The notes: generated from the sequence alone by a model not told the origin. DNA of 64,000 nucleotides from Druceiella hillmani (GCA_039881145.1 JAYKKI010000134.1:708501-772500); one strand, 5' to 3'. Counted from the first letter of the stretch, positions 11,196 through 23,690 are shown. Translations and numbers: made by a program.

Positions 11196-12424
11196 TAAAT
11201 GAATAGTTTAAGAATCTTCATAAGTCGTGGTTTGAATTAACATGCAATATGATACATAAAATTTGAAAAAATCGCTTTACGTGATTTGAATTTTTGGCAT
11301 TCGCATTATAAAACCCTAGATATAAAGAAATTTATACTTAGATGAAAGTGACAACGAAAAATAGAAATAAAATAAATCCAACGTACTTTAAATTGCTTTC
11401 CCTAAGTTTATTAATTTTTCCTAAAAAAATTTTAAAGAATAAAATTCTCAGTCCAAATTTTACTTATGGTAATATAATATTATGCTGAAAAATGTTATTA
11501 AGATGTAATATCGAAAAAATAACTCTTAATCTTTACATAGAGCTATTTGTCAAAGTCTATATTCTAAAAATAAATATTAGCTTAACATGAATCTAAATTA
11601 ACCTTTATTAAATAGAATTTTGTCGTGCTTAGCAATAAGATATATATCTTTGATGACCATTTCCATAATTTTTTCATATTTCAGTTCCTATAGTTTCAAA
11701 TCCTGTATTATGGACTTTCATCTTCCCGATGAAAATATCTATATAACCATATAACCAATATTCTATATATGCCATGAGTGATTTACAATACCTAATGTGC
11801 ACAGGCTGACGAAATAACTTTACTAGAATTAAACTTGCGGTACATTTCTAGAAATAGAATTATTTTAACCATATGATCAAGTATTGGTGTTTGAACGATT
11901 ATATCAATAAACTTTGCCAAAAACACGTCGAAAAGAAAATAATAACACTTGGTCTATTTCTGTCATCTGGCAATGGCATAAAATCAATGCCGGAAAGCAA
12001 CATTGCAGAAATATTGTGCTAAAGGCACTTGACAAAGGAAGTATGCATATATTTAATTAATCTTAAAAAAATGTAATTACATTAACAATATTTTTTTCCG
12101 TAATTTTGGCGATTATTGGGTAAAACATCGCTTAATTATTTAGCTTCTCTACTGAAATATAAAATTCTTTCAAATCTCGGGTTAAGTGGAAAGAGCAAAT
12201 GATAGATTCGTAATTATTACACTATTGATAGAGAATACAGAGTACATTTTAGCAATTTATAAACTAACAAGACATATAATCTAGATTACGGAGATCCTTT
12301 TGCAAGAAATAATCATTAATTTTATTTAAATTTATTTTATTCTTCTTAAAATCCGTAAATAGCTATATAATGATTATTTTCAAAACTGTATAAAAATGTT
12401 TTTTTGTCATTCATCCAACCCGCA
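11196..12424. other. AT-rich non-coding stretch
   Basis: No gene is seen. It aligns with C 57340-58745. The block 11890-12050 ('gaaatattgtgctaaaggca') is well kept in C (58150-58310) but deleted from B. Confidence 0.5.
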
Positions 12425-12660
12425 ACAAAGCAAATTATAGTAAGTAACCTAAGGATGTATATTTTTCCACTCGATGTCTTCAGTGTGGGTACCGTGCAAT
12501 AAATCTTAACCGTGTCAGTTGTCTGAGCCGGATTTTTGTCATTAGTTCCCTTTTGTATTTATTGGCTTTGGCAACCAAGGAAAGTGTGCAACTAATTAGC
12601 TTGCTGCCAAGTTGTTTAAATTGTAGGCAATAAATCGGGCTAATTTGAACCAATTCAGGT
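12425..12660. promoter_or_regulatory. Conserved island 4, unit A copy
   Basis: The stretch including 'gcaaattatagtaagta', 'gttcccttttgt' and 'ctaatttgaaccaatt' matches C 58745-58995 closely. Only its right half survives in B (39990-40090). Function unknown. Confidence 0.35.
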
Positions 12661-12667
12661 AAATTCC

Positions 12668-12720
12668 ATATATATATATAAACACATACATGTATATGTG
12701 TATGTGTGTGTGTATCTGTG
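12668..12720. repeat. Short (TA)n/(TG)n microsatellite
   Basis: About seven TA repeats followed by 'catgtatatgtgtatgtgtgtgt'-type sequence. The homologous site in C (59158-59345) carries a TA tract of about 130 bp plus (TG)n, so the locus has expanded in C or shrunk in A. Confidence 0.8.
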
Positions 12721-14114
12721 TTTCTCTCTGCCCTGACGGTGATTCTTTTTACATCACATAAATATCTTATAAGAACTTATTGATACAATAGATCTGCAGA
12801 AATTAATGTCTTAATTATTAGTTGTTTTTAAGGGTTTCGTTTTTCAAAATAAAAAAAGTGGAAACATAATTGGACCACTTTACTATCCATTCGTCCTTCA
12901 GTGTTTGAAAACCCTTTTTCTCAAAAAACTGAGATATCAAGTTGAAATTAATATCGTGTATTGAGGCTCACGGACTTACTTTGCCTTAAAAGTTTCGTGG
13001 AACAAAACATGTAGCACCTTGAAGCTTTTTTTTTTTTGATTTTATGAAGACATATAGGGTATGTCCACCTAGAGAATTGAAAATCGGTACAATGGGAGGT
13101 CTTAGACTAAAGTAAGGAGAAAAATCCAAAAATCAACAATTTCCTAATCTATGTATAAATATAATTATTTTTTTAAATACGCTTCTGTGACGAATAAAAC
13201 AGGCTACATATTTTTCATCCATATCATATTTTTACGCACTAGAGCAAAGAAAATAGAAGACTTCCGGTCGACTCATATTCTTAAAAGTCGTCATAATGGG
13301 AGGTTTTAAAGCACAAATAAGGAGAAAAATGGAAAATACGTTATTTCCAATTATATGTGGAATTATATACTTTTATATTTACTTTGTTTTCAAGCTTGTA
13401 AAAGATACAGCAAGCAATATGTTTACTTTGGGAAAAATGAGTATTTATAAATAGTTTAAATAGAAATACGACGTACCTTTAACTGTTTACAATAGTATAA
13501 AAGTTGACGGAAGTTTATTTATCTCAAATAATTTTTCCAAAGATAGAGTTTTAACTCATTACGATATGTGAATACTATAGTACAAATATTTAAGACACGA
13601 CTATTTGAATGATGTTAACAAGATAAGACGCTCAAATTCTAGGTCATGTAGATGGTGACAATGAAATTATTAATTGTGAGAGAGCAAAAAATAGTTCAAG
13701 TGATAATGCCTTGTTACTTAATCTTACTTTGTCGATAAATTTATTAAAATTTAATATTTGACAATTATTTACTACTTATGTAAAGTAAACTTATGGTATT
13801 TGCTGACTGCGTAAATGTCTTTAATATATTTCATGGAGTTTTGTTAAGTCTTAGTTTCTTCAAATAAAATTATTGAAATTTCCATATCCTCTCATCAGCG
13901 AATAGTCACATGGATATGCAAACAATGTATCGACTTAATAATTTATGAAGAATAATATTACTAAAATATATAATAGTGGATATTATCCTAATATTTATTT
14001 TTATAACATCGTTTTCTCTAATAATATCATATAATGTCGATGGGATGTAATTTCATTTTTTCACATTGTCAGTTTTAATGCTAAAATACGAAATTACATA
14101 CAATCTTAAAAAAA
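12721..14114. other. AT-rich non-coding stretch
   Basis: No gene is seen. It matches C 59345-60705 and partly B 40100-41095. Two similar internal blocks contain 'ataatgggaggtttta' or 'caatgggaggtctta' (13085-13110 and 13290-13305); both occur in C (59718 and 59925) and one in B (about 40535). Confidence 0.5.
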
Positions 14115-14245
14115 GTAAAACTTCACTTCGATACCACTAACTCTACCACTGGATCTAAAGTTTGAACTATGGTTGATACAGGTATTCGTACGTAAGAGGC
14201 GCAATGACCTCTTACGGGTCTCGACGCATTCCAATTTGTAATATG
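14115..14245. promoter_or_regulatory. Conserved island 5, unit A copy
   Basis: The block with 'ctctaccactggatctaa' and 'gtattcgtacgta' recurs at 41095-41235 and 60705-60855. An imperfect inverted pair 'gtaagaggcgcaatgacctcttac' (positions 14191-14214) exists in A but is degraded in B and C. Function unknown. Confidence 0.35.
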
Positions 14246-15184
14246 CATCGATATTAAATGTTTAGTTTTATAACCTGTTATAATTGCAAATATAAAACAT
14301 ATTACCATTTTTACAAAAACTTATAAATCTAAAGAAATATTAACTGTGTATTTTACAATATCAACGTATTTATATACACTATTATATAAAAATATTACTT
14401 TTCGTTGATTTATTTTACTAGTCTATATTCATATAACCTAAATTTACCTGTAAAAATAATATTTATAAAATATACTCTAATACATATCTTATATTTTGAA
14501 CGGAATCAAACATATATTAGAGTGAATTTGTCTAATTTATTTAATGGGTACCTGAACCAAAAGTACCGTACCCCTTTCTTAAAAAGAAATTAATCGTCAC
14601 TTCCCTGTTGTCAACTAATCTATGATAAAGTAAAATATATACGTACAATATGTTGGAGCAATATTCTAAACCGTATTATTAGAAGAAATCATAGATTTCA
14701 AATAAGTGTTATATAAAGCATTAGATAAAAAGAACTAACTACATTTTACAGATATATTTATAGACCATATATTGTCACAACATTCGTTCAAGACACCCTA
14801 CTATTAATACTCGAAATATAATTTGGTATGATAACAACACATTAACAAACTTTTCGTTATTAATCAAAACGAAATTAAATTTAAATTTAAAAATTTTTAA
14901 AAATTTTTAATAAAAGGATAAGAACCTCAAATATTTGATAATTTGCTATTTTTGTGTCAATGTACAAAAAAATGTAAAAACTTAAAATTAATAATGGGCC
15001 ATTTGTATCTGCGTATTTTTATTACTCTCCATATCGAATAGCTTTAAACTTGCAATTTAAAACCGAGGAGGATAGCAACGCATGCCTTATTATTAAATTT
15101 TCCCATAACCTAACGTTATCTCTTGGTCGTTTCTATTGATGACCTTTGTGATGTCTTCTGTCTTATTGAAAATTATTCCCCCGA
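14246..15184. other. AT-rich non-coding stretch
   Basis: No gene is seen. It aligns with 41236-42165 in B and 60856-61750 in C. Small palindromic A/T words occur at 14876-14912. Confidence 0.5.
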
Positions 15185-15435
15185 CATCAGATACATTATT
15201 CCGTGGCAGTGAAATCTGCATTTGAGCTTACCCCAAAATTATCCACACAATAACATAATACAAATAAAACTCTCCAAAAACGGAATAATACAAAACAGCT
15301 CTCTTTTGTCGTAAAGAATAAACAATAAAGATATTCAGTCATCGACTGAGTATATATTTGTAATCCAATCATGAAATATAGCCTAGTTGAATGCGGAGCT
15401 AGCGCGTACACCCGATGCGGATTTTTGAATGCTCG
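15185..15435. promoter_or_regulatory. Conserved island 6, unit A copy
   Basis: The block shared with B (42170-42345) and C (61755-62015) contains 'aaattatccacac', 'ctctccaaaaacggaata' and the near-palindrome 'cagtcatcgactga'. A minus-strand 87-codon frame (15459-15196) aligns with C for about 42 codons. Most differences change the amino acid, and C then hits a stop, so purifying selection on a protein is not supported. Confidence 0.4.
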
Positions 15436-16429
15436 ACTCTCTTCTATGTTTATGTACACACAACAGAAAAATTACCTTGTATTGATTTGCCAGTTACATT
15501 TATTTATATAGTTGTAGTAAACACAATTTGTAAAATGTGCACCGCCATTTTTAATAAAAATCCCGTGACGTAAAAAGTAGAAATATGGCATAATAATATA
15601 TTTTATTAACTCACGTATTTTGCCCTTGCTAACTTTTTTGAAATAATAGTATTTTAAAGGAATTTAAAATATGTATTACTTTCTTAAAATATTATTTCTG
15701 TAATATATTCAAATTTTTTTCTTATAATATCGTTTATCATGTGGAGTATCATTTGAAAATGGCTTGTTTTGTGGAATATTTTTTTTTCATATAAATATAA
15801 ATTACTAATTAAAAAAATATGTAATTAAAACTTAAAAAAAGATATTCCAAAAGACTTTGTAATAATAGGCTTCTTTCTAATTTCCATTTACTCTCTGGGA
15901 CCATTCAGTCAATAATAATAAAAGCAGCGTTGCTGAAATAGAAATGGGAAAATTATAGTCATTATCATAAATCTAATGATTTATAAAATATACACCGTGT
16001 ACTTTACCTTCGAAAGATATGGCAGGCAGTATATTCACGTTACGACAAATTGTTATTTGTAAATATCTTGATAGAAATACTATGTGTTCTTAATCATATA
16101 TAAGTGTCTAAATATACACGGAATTCTCGTTCTGAAAGTTCTATTTATGCTCAAAAGTTTTTTTCCTGTATTTATCTAGTATATTTGTCAATATACGAAA
16201 AAAATAGAGAAGAAGCCACATCCAGCAATGAAATTATTTTTGTAAAAAGCTTTATTTCATTTTATATAATATGCTATGATATGTTATCATCGTTTTAAGT
16301 AATAAAATTGGGAGGGGAAAATTTATACCAAGCTATGTCAAATAAAAATAATCAAACTAACACTTCGATAAATTTTACGCTAATTAATACAATAGATATC
16401 TAGATTAGATCAATTATTGTCCCCTATCA
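15436..16429. other. AT-rich non-coding stretch with a deletion scar in unit A
   Basis: Between about 15545 and 15570, A lacks some 0.8 kb that is present in C (62100-62895); its left half is also in B (42390-42790), which shows that this is a loss in A. The remainder (15570-16429) matches C 62895-63615 and is missing from B. Confidence 0.55.
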
Positions 16430-16600
16430 TAGCATGTCTACTGTTGACTGTAAAGCGGCAATACAAATCGGAAATGTATGCTTCGCTTACCGCCTCTATT
16501 TGCCCAAACTCCTACCGATTCACTTTTGGTCGACCGCGATGTTAATACTCGGTATTAGCGTTAGGTTAGCTGAAGTTTTCTCTTCAATTGATTGCGTAAT
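16430..16600. promoter_or_regulatory. Conserved island 7, unit A copy
   Basis: The block recurs at 42785-42945 and 63615-63795. The most constant part is 'cttcgcttaccgcctctatt', followed by 'cactt..ggtcgacc'. On the minus strand 'ggcggtaagcg' would fit a splice donor. No open frame survives in all copies, because B has a single-base length difference from A. It could be a splice-site-bearing exon end of a non-coding RNA or a protein-binding site. Confidence 0.4.
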
Positions 16601-19056
16601 TTGGTTAAGTAAGTACTTTGGTAATTATTGAGGCAGGGTTCCTAATTCATTATGGGAATAGTTCATACTCAGTTGATTCGATAACGAAAATGATTTGTGT
16701 TTATATTGATGATAGACCTCTAAGAGTAATATGAACGTTTGAAGGTAAATGTAATTTCTATTAAACTATTTGCAAACAATACTACTCTTTTTCATTATGT
16801 AAATATTTTAAAAACTATGTTTTTCACATGCATTAAATTATCGTGAATACGTCAAAAATTATGAAATTTGGAATCATTCCTAGACTTTTTCAGTAAATTT
16901 TATAAAAATTTCTAGTAATTCTATTTTTTCGCAATTTTAACTTTAGCAGTTTCCGAGATAAGGGGCGGGGAATATACCCTATATTTCTTTCGAGTATTTA
17001 TAAGAATATTCCTGTAACTACTTTTTATATAATTCAATAAACGGATTTGGAAATATTATAACTTGGCCTTTTAATATGTACATAATATACGTTATATGCG
17101 CCCTCAGAAATTTTTATATAAATATTTTTGAGTGTTAACTATTGAGACATTTAGGTTAACATAGCTTATCACTATGCCAAATTCCAAGTATCTACGCCAA
17201 AACGGTTTCTAAATAAAATGGCCGGGATAGATAGACAGAGGATTCCTTTTTTTGACTTGACCCTAGAAATGAAAAGTTACCTACTGTTTATAATAAATGT
17301 GTAAAGGTATATTTTAAGGATTACCTTTACACCTTCATTCTTCTTCATTGAAGGTTGTATCCGACTTAAAATGTATGTCGCCAAGTTTTTATCATCATGG
17401 AATTTCGACTAGTTTTTTTAGCGGTTACAGTTTTTTTAGCGGTTCAAGCGGTCACAGTGCAGTATGTTTACTGATTTGTCCCCGCCTGCTATTATTTATA
17501 ACATTTAAAATATATGTTTCATTGCTCAACCTAAATTATACAAATTATAGAGTTTCTTTTTCTCTTTTCAATTATTTATTTTTTACTCAATCGTGTCTAT
17601 TGGAACAAATGTATTATCAGTTATATTTTTGCAGATAGACTTTTGTTCATCAATTTTTTTATTTCCTTGATCGTCTTCAATAATCTCCTTTGTTTGCTCT
17701 ACGAAGTATGAAACCTAGAATTTTATTTTTTTTAATGAATTAATAACATTTTCTTTTCTTTTCTTTTGACTAAATAGTCTGATGAGAACTTGGAATATAT
17801 TTTACCTTGACTTTTTTTAAAAATTATATTGAAATAGACATATGTCAGTGTCAGTATCTCAGTATCATATTTATTTATATTTCTTGCAACTGAAATTGAA
17901 ATTAGTTCCAGCAATAATTCCGAAAAAAGCCATATTTCGGCGTTAAATACTGAAAGTTTGAAATGATGGGATGATGTATGGATAATTTTTAATCAATATC
18001 GTCATTAAGGGAAAGGAAAGATATTTCATGTTGTTAGTTCTAATTAGTTTTTAATAAATCAGAACAAACTTATCAATGCACACACTCTTTCACTGTAACC
18101 ATAAACACGGCTATTTTCCCAATTTTCAGGTTTTTAGAAAAACTTCACCAATTCTTACCGTTATGTTCATTCCTTTTGCTCTCTGCATGCCAATACTTTA
18201 AGACTGAATGTGTCGACTACTGAGTACCTATTGACTACTTAATTGATATGTTTTATGATATATAAATGGGTCAGTTAGTACCATAAATAACGATTTTTGG
18301 AAGTCTATATCTCAAGACCCAGGAAATTTAAATGCATAAAATTGGGATTACTTGTTATATTTGGGAATATTGGTTAAATATTAACTGTGGATTTCAATTA
18401 ATTTCCTTATATAGAAGCGGGAGACTGGTGTCAGTAGCAGCTTCAAATATTTCAAGTAAATAGAACGCGCCGTGTGGGTGGCCGGTTTTGGAAAAGTATA
18501 ATCTGCACACCACCGTGCACTTAAATTAAATGTTAGTCTGTTCTGTAGATTGGGTATCCATTTTTAATTAAGATTAGTTTGCAAAAATGGTGATTTAACT
18601 TAAAAATTTTAAAAAGGAACATGATTTCCGGCCCTTTTAAAATTTCTCCGAAAAAATAATGTTTTGTGTTTAGTCCTCTATTAATTATTGGAAATGTATG
18701 TCATTTGGAATCATACTGTTTCTCCTACAATCAAAATAATTTTTTTTTTTCTTTCCTCCTTTTCTTTCAAAAAAAAAACCTATGTGAGAATAATTTATGA
18801 CATAGTACGATTTTCTGACATAGTATAAACGTCTTGTACGGAAATATGAGCAAATATTTAATTTTACCTTGTATATTTAAAAAAAATATGCACTTATTTT
18901 ATTATTAAGCAGCCTTTTTTCCATTTTCCTTTTATTATGATTATTTTGAAATAATTTAATGTAATTATATGGAAAGAAATTATTTTTAATATACATTATA
19001 CTATAAAAATTATTTTTAATATACATTATTATTGGAAAAAAAATTATTTGAATTGA
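16601..19056. other. AT-rich non-coding stretch up to the Penelope insertion
   Basis: No gene is seen. It aligns with about 43728-46140 in B. A GC-richer spot at 18460-18530 ('cgccgtgtgggtggccgg') has no counterpart of the same composition in B. The two 'attatttttaatatacatta' copies at 18979-19027 form a short tandem repeat. Confidence 0.5.
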
Positions 19057-19070
19057 GTAAAATGTACAAA
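19057..19070. repeat. Target-site duplication, left (gtaaaatgtacaaa)
   Basis: The 14 bases gtaaaatgtacaaa are repeated exactly at 23677-23690 on the other side of the Penelope complex. Flanks align on both sides with one continuous empty site in B (about 46110-46185). TSDs of 10-17 bp are usual for this family. Confidence 0.85.
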
Positions 19071-20096
19071 TATTTAATATATTTGGCGTTAATTTTGTAG
19101 AAATTCATTATTGACAATTAAATGAAGCTACGTGATGTAGTATTATTTCTACTTTCTTTAATTTTTTTACCACGACCTAGGTTTCAGTGTATTACATCTT
19201 CAGGTGGGATATTAGCAAAGATTAAATCTTAGGAACATCCAAGAGCATTTATATGTTTCAAACATAATAGCGGAAACCTGGTTTGTGCGGGTTTTTCCTT
19301 TGTTTATGTTAGTGAGTTTATTGCAGGGGCGCAGTGTAGGTTGTATTATATTTCCGAGAGTTATACAATATACCAGTATTTTAGTGAGGGTAATAAATTC
19401 AATTGTTGTTATTATGTGAGGTTATACAATGCAAAATTTAATGTGTATGTAATAAAATTAAATGGAAGTTATTCTCGGTAATATATTTACACAAAAGCAA
19501 GGGTATTTGAAAGTAAGCACAAGGTAATACACTAATTCTACATATCTCCGGTTTTATGTATTCATATATTTATTTATTTATTTTATTTTAATTTTTTTTT
19601 AATTTATTTATTTTTTTATATATATACTTATATTTATATGTGTATTTGTTGTATAATTATATTAAATCTAGAAGATATTAAGTATGGGTGTTGATATTAT
19701 ATTTAGTTGTTCATTTAATATTTAATATATTAACGTTGGTATCTTTTTTATGTTTGTTTATTTCTAATTTTTCTATGATATTAAGTTTATTACCTTTTGT
19801 ATTTATTCGTAATATATAGGGGGCATTATCAGTATGGGGGTGATGGTTATTTTCAATGAGATATTTAGCAAAGTGAGATGTGTCTGGTTTATTATTTCGC
19901 CAGCTGGTAATGTGTCCTTTATATCTTGTATTAAAATATCTTCATGTTTGACCTATGTATACACCATTACATTCGTTACATTTGAGTTTATAGATACTAC
20001 TCTTTTTATATTTATCTATTTTTTCTTTATTATTAATAAGGGTTTTACCCAAGTTATTTAAAGTGCTATACGTACATGTTATATTATTTATATTTC
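19071..20096 (-). repeat. Penelope pseudo-LTR, downstream copy
   Basis: Direct repeat of 22125-23179, about 1.03 kb, covering the 3' UTR and the last part of the endonuclease coding region. The shared start reads 'tatttggcgttaattttgta'. Small indels separate the copies, for example the 'gctgaaacaatttctagagt' segment (22701-22720) found only in the other copy. Confidence 0.88.
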
Positions 20097-22162
20097 TATT
20101 ATTAGTTAAGAGTTTTTCTAATTTGAGTGGTACATTATCTATGTATGGGATAGATTTATAGTAAATATTATTATTTGGTACGACCGGATATATTTCTTGT
20201 ATTAGTATTTTCCTTAACTTAATATGGTACAGTTTTGTGACACTTGATGGGTCATAATTATTATTTACCGCGATTTGTTTTATAGTTTTTATTTCTTTAT
20301 GTAAATTAAGTTTTTCTAAAGGGATGGTTAAAGCTCTGTGGATCATGGAATGTAAGGCTGCTATCTTATGGGAACAAGGGTGTTGCGATTGACCATTAAT
20401 TATGGAGTCTGTAAATGTGTCTTTTCTAAATATACTAAGTTTATGTTTATTATTTTTGCGTTCTATTGTTATATCTAAAAAGTTAAGTTTATTATCTGAT
20501 TCTACTTCTAAAGTGAATTTAATATTATTGTGTAGGGAGTTAGCAAAGTTAACAAACTGGTCTAACTGTCGCTGTGTACCTTTCCAGCAGATAAGGATGT
20601 CATCAACGTATCTATAATAGTATAATATATTGATCGCTAATTTGCTGTTTAAGAGGCTGGTTTCTAGATTGTTTATAAATAACTCGGCTAAAAGGGGACT
20701 GAGGGGGGAGCCCATTACAAGGCCATTGACTTGTTGAAAAAAATGGTTTATGCATAATTGTCTATGCATAATTTACAGAAGTCTCTAATTTTCGATGCTT
20801 CAATGGGGTTTAAGTTTCACTTTTCTAGGATATCTGAAATTATATTTAGGCAATCTTTTGGTGGTATATTCGAAAATAAGTTTACTACGTCGAGTGATAC
20901 TAATTTACAATTGGGTGTTAGATGTATATTTTTATTTTATTACAGAGATCAATAGATTTTTAATGGTATCTTTAGGCGCAAATCCAGTTTTATTTCGGAA
21001 GATCTTATTCAGGTGAAAATCCAATTCTTTTGTGGGTGCGTTTGTGTATGAGACAACAGGTCGTATGGGGTTATGAATTTTAGGTTGTCCATGTAGTATT
21101 GGGGGTCTAGGGTTCATTTCTACAATATCGCCAATGTATATTAGGTTTATGAATTTTAGGTTGTCCATGTAGTATTGGGGGTCTAGGGTTCATTTCTATA
21201 ACTTTATATTTCGCGAATTCGTTAGGAAATATGATGTTCCAGGTTTTAATGAATTGTTTTAGGTTATCTGCAAATGTCGTGGTCCCTTTGTAGTTTTGTG
21301 AAGTCATCTGGTTTAAGGAAATCGTACACTTTACTATTATATTCACTTTGGTCTGGAATAACTATAGTGTTGCCTTTATCTGCTTTAGATAGTATGAGTT
21401 TATCTTTATTAATTTTAATTTGTAAATTACGTTGTGTCAAAATTTCGTCATTAATGTGTGTTTTGGTTTTAGAGTATTCTTTACATATTATATCAGCCAG
21501 CAGCTTTATGTTTAGTAAGTGTGTCCTGGTTACTGAATGCAATGGTGATTTTATGTCTTTTATCTACTACTAGCGATTCTATATTTTTTCTTGATAGTGC
21601 GGTAGGAATATTATATTTAAATCCTTTATTTAAAAGTTCTAGTTCTTTATTATTAAATGTTGATTTTGAATGGTTTACTGCTCTGGGATAAAACATTTGT
21701 TTGAGTGTTACTTTTGGTTTCTGGGTTTTGGCTTTTAGTTTTTTATATTTTGTTTAATTGTTTTTGTGTTATGTTTTTTATTATGGCACTTACATCATTT
21801 CTAATTTTATAGTCTAAAATATCAAATTCTATAGGCTGAAGGAGATATGTTAGAGAAGAGTGTATTACCTTTAGATAGACGTTTATGTTATCTCGTTTGA
21901 TGGTTGATTCCCAAATTTGTACCTTCGGCCAGGTGGTCACGGCTTTTGCTATTGCTTTGTGGGCTCCTCGAGTTGTTCCACTAGTCTTTATGTTCACGTG
22001 ACTGGGTGTAAGATTACACTTTATGCACGTTTTGTTGAACCAAATGCTTTGTTTAGTCTTCCGAAATTTAATTCGGAGTCGACGGTACAATATCGCCAAT
22101 GTAGCCAAATCGGCTGTTTTGAAATATTGAATATATTTGGCGTTAATTTTGTAGAAATTCAT
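19712..22162 (-). pseudogene. Penelope reverse transcriptase / GIY-YIG endonuclease, broken
   Basis: Read on the minus strand from 22162, the N-terminal part (22162-21743) precedes a long middle region with 'ILSKADKGNTIVI' (21542-21264) and 'RPPILHGQPKIH'. The RT core follows: 'LVSLDVVNLFSNIP' (around 20900), 'GLVMGSPLSPLLAELF' (about 20730) and the catalytic 'YRYVDDILICW' (about 20600). The C-terminal endonuclease begins 'CNECNGVYIGQT' just above 19942 and continues in another frame with 'SHFAKYLIENNH', ending at a stop at 19712. The intact stretch 20769-19942 is 275 codons. It is inactive: at least four frame changes, plus a 76-bp internal duplication at 21071-21200. Penelope enzymes normally nick DNA and copy the element's RNA into it. 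Confidence 0.9.
21071..21200 (-). repeat. Internal 76-bp tandem duplication inside the Penelope ORF
   Basis: The segment starting 'ttatgaattttaggttgtcc' at 21071 recurs at 21147, with about 53 bases nearly identical. The extra bases between them include 'tacaatatcgccaatgta' (21121-21138), which also occurs at 22086-22103 in the N-terminal coding region. This looks like template switching during reverse transcription. Confidence 0.8.
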
Positions 22163-23179
22163 TATTCACAATTAAATGAAACTAAGTGATGTATTATTTC
22201 TACTTCCTTTAATTTCTTTTCCACGACCTCGGTTTTGTTGTATTACAACATCTTCAGGTGGGATATTAGCAAAGATTAACTCGTAGGAACATCCAACAGC
22301 ATTTATATGTTTCAAACAAAATAGCGGAAGCCTGGTTTGTACGGGTTTTTCCATTGTTTATGTTAGTGAGTTTGTTGCATGGGCGCAGTGTAGGTTTTAA
22401 TATATTTCCGAGAGTTATACAATATACGAGTATTTTAGTGAGGGTAATAAATTCAATTGTTGTTATTATGTGAGGTTATACAATGCAAAATTTTCTGTGT
22501 ATGTAATAAAATTAAATGGAAGTTATTCTCGGTAATATATTTATACAAAAGCAAGGGTATTTGAAAGTAAGCACAAGGTAATACACAAATTCTACATATC
22601 TCCGGTTTTTTGTATTCATATATTTATTTATTTCTTTTATTTTATTTTATCTTTTTTATTTATTTTTTTTCAAATATACTTATATTTATATGTGTATTTG
22701 TGCTGAAACAATTTCTAGAGTACTGTAGTATCAATGTTGTATAATTATATTATATCTAGAAGATATTAAGTATGGGTGTTGATATTATATTTAGTTATTC
22801 ATTTAATATTTAATATATTAACCTTGGTATCTTTTTTATGTCTGTTTATTTGTAATGTTTCTAGGATATTAAGTTTATTACCTTTTGTATTTATTTGTAA
22901 TATATAGGGGGCATTATCAGTATGGGGGTGATGGTTACTTTCAATGAGATGTTTAACAAAGTGAGATGTGTCTGGTTTATTATTTCGCGAAAAATAAAGT
23001 TAGTGTTTATTTCGCCTAAAATTTCTTCCTGTTTGACCTATGTATACAGCATTACAGTCGTTACATTTGAGTTTATAGATACCACTCTTTGTATGTTTAT
23101 CTATTTTTTCTTTATTATTAATAAGGGTTTTACCCAAGTTATTTAAAGTACTATACGTACATGTTATATTATTTATATT
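22125..23179 (-). repeat. Penelope pseudo-LTR, upstream copy
   Basis: Direct repeat of 19071-20096. It again holds the endonuclease tail on the minus strand ('CNDCNAVYIGQTGRNF' just below 23146, then 'SHFVKHLIESNHH'), but here it is cut off from any RT region and so is a partial copy joined 5' to the main body. Confidence 0.88.
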
Positions 23180-23676
23180 AAAAAAAACAAAATAAAATAA
23201 AAGAAATAAATAAATAAATATATGAATACAAAAAACCGGAGATATGTAGAATTAGTATATTACCTTGTCCTTACTTTTAAATACCCTTGCTTTTGTATAA
23301 ATATATTACCGAGAAAAACTTCCATTTAATTTTATTTCATACACAATAAACTTTGCATTGTATAACCTCACATAATAACAACAATTGAATTTATTACCCT
23401 CACTAAAATACTGGTATATTGTATAACTCTCGGAAATATAATAAAACCTACACTGCGCCCCTGCAATAAACTCACTAACATAAATAATGGAAAAACCCGC
23501 ACAAACCAGGCTTCCGCTTTTGTGTGTGAAACATATAAATGCTGTTGGATGTTCTTAAGAGTTAATCTTTGCTAATATCCCACCTGAAGATGTTGTAATA
23601 CAACAAAACCGAGGTCGTGGTAAAGAAATTAAAAAAAGTAGAAATAATACTACATCACGTAGTTTCATTTAATTTT
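23180..23676 (+). repeat. Inverted partial Penelope copy
   Basis: This segment is the reverse complement of part of the pseudo-LTR (about 19100-19600 and 22180-22660). For example, 'gatattagcaaagattaa' in the LTR is mirrored here near 23563-23580. An inverted LTR piece at the 5' side is typical of Penelope elements. Confidence 0.85.
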
Positions 23677-23690
23677 GTAAAATGTACAAA
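23677..23690. repeat. Target-site duplication, right (gtaaaatgtacaaa)
   Basis: Exact match to 19057-19070. It marks the right border of the Penelope complex. Confidence 0.85.

Larger units (their letters stand above)
19071..23676 (-). mobile_element. Penelope-like element (complex of a full and a partial copy)
   Basis: The complex has the layout known for Penelope elements. A body on the minus strand (22162 to about 19712) encodes reverse transcriptase plus a GIY-YIG endonuclease. It is flanked by direct pseudo-LTRs (19071-20096 and 22125-23179) that each contain the 3' end of the coding region. An inverted partial copy (23180-23676) sits at the 5' side. The 14-bp TSD surrounds the whole, so it entered as one event. 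Several frameshifts make it inactive. Confidence 0.92.

Noticed and set aside
15196..15459. 87-codon minus-strand ORF in island 6
   Set aside because: About 42 codons align with C, but nearly all differences are amino-acid changing and C then has a stop; B is too short. No sign of protein selection.
16434..16631. 65-codon plus-strand ORF in island 7
   Set aside because: B differs by a single-base length change inside the block, so the frame is not kept.
20402..20617. Plus-strand ORFs across the Penelope element (also 19834, 20758, 21274, 21917 and 22922)
   Set aside because: They are antisense to the clear reverse transcriptase/endonuclease reading on the minus strand.
19071..23676. LTR retrotransposon or endogenous virus in place of a Penelope element
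   Set aside because: The repeats contain coding sequence, one piece is inverted, and the protein ends in a GIY-YIG endonuclease. No integrase, protease or envelope is seen.
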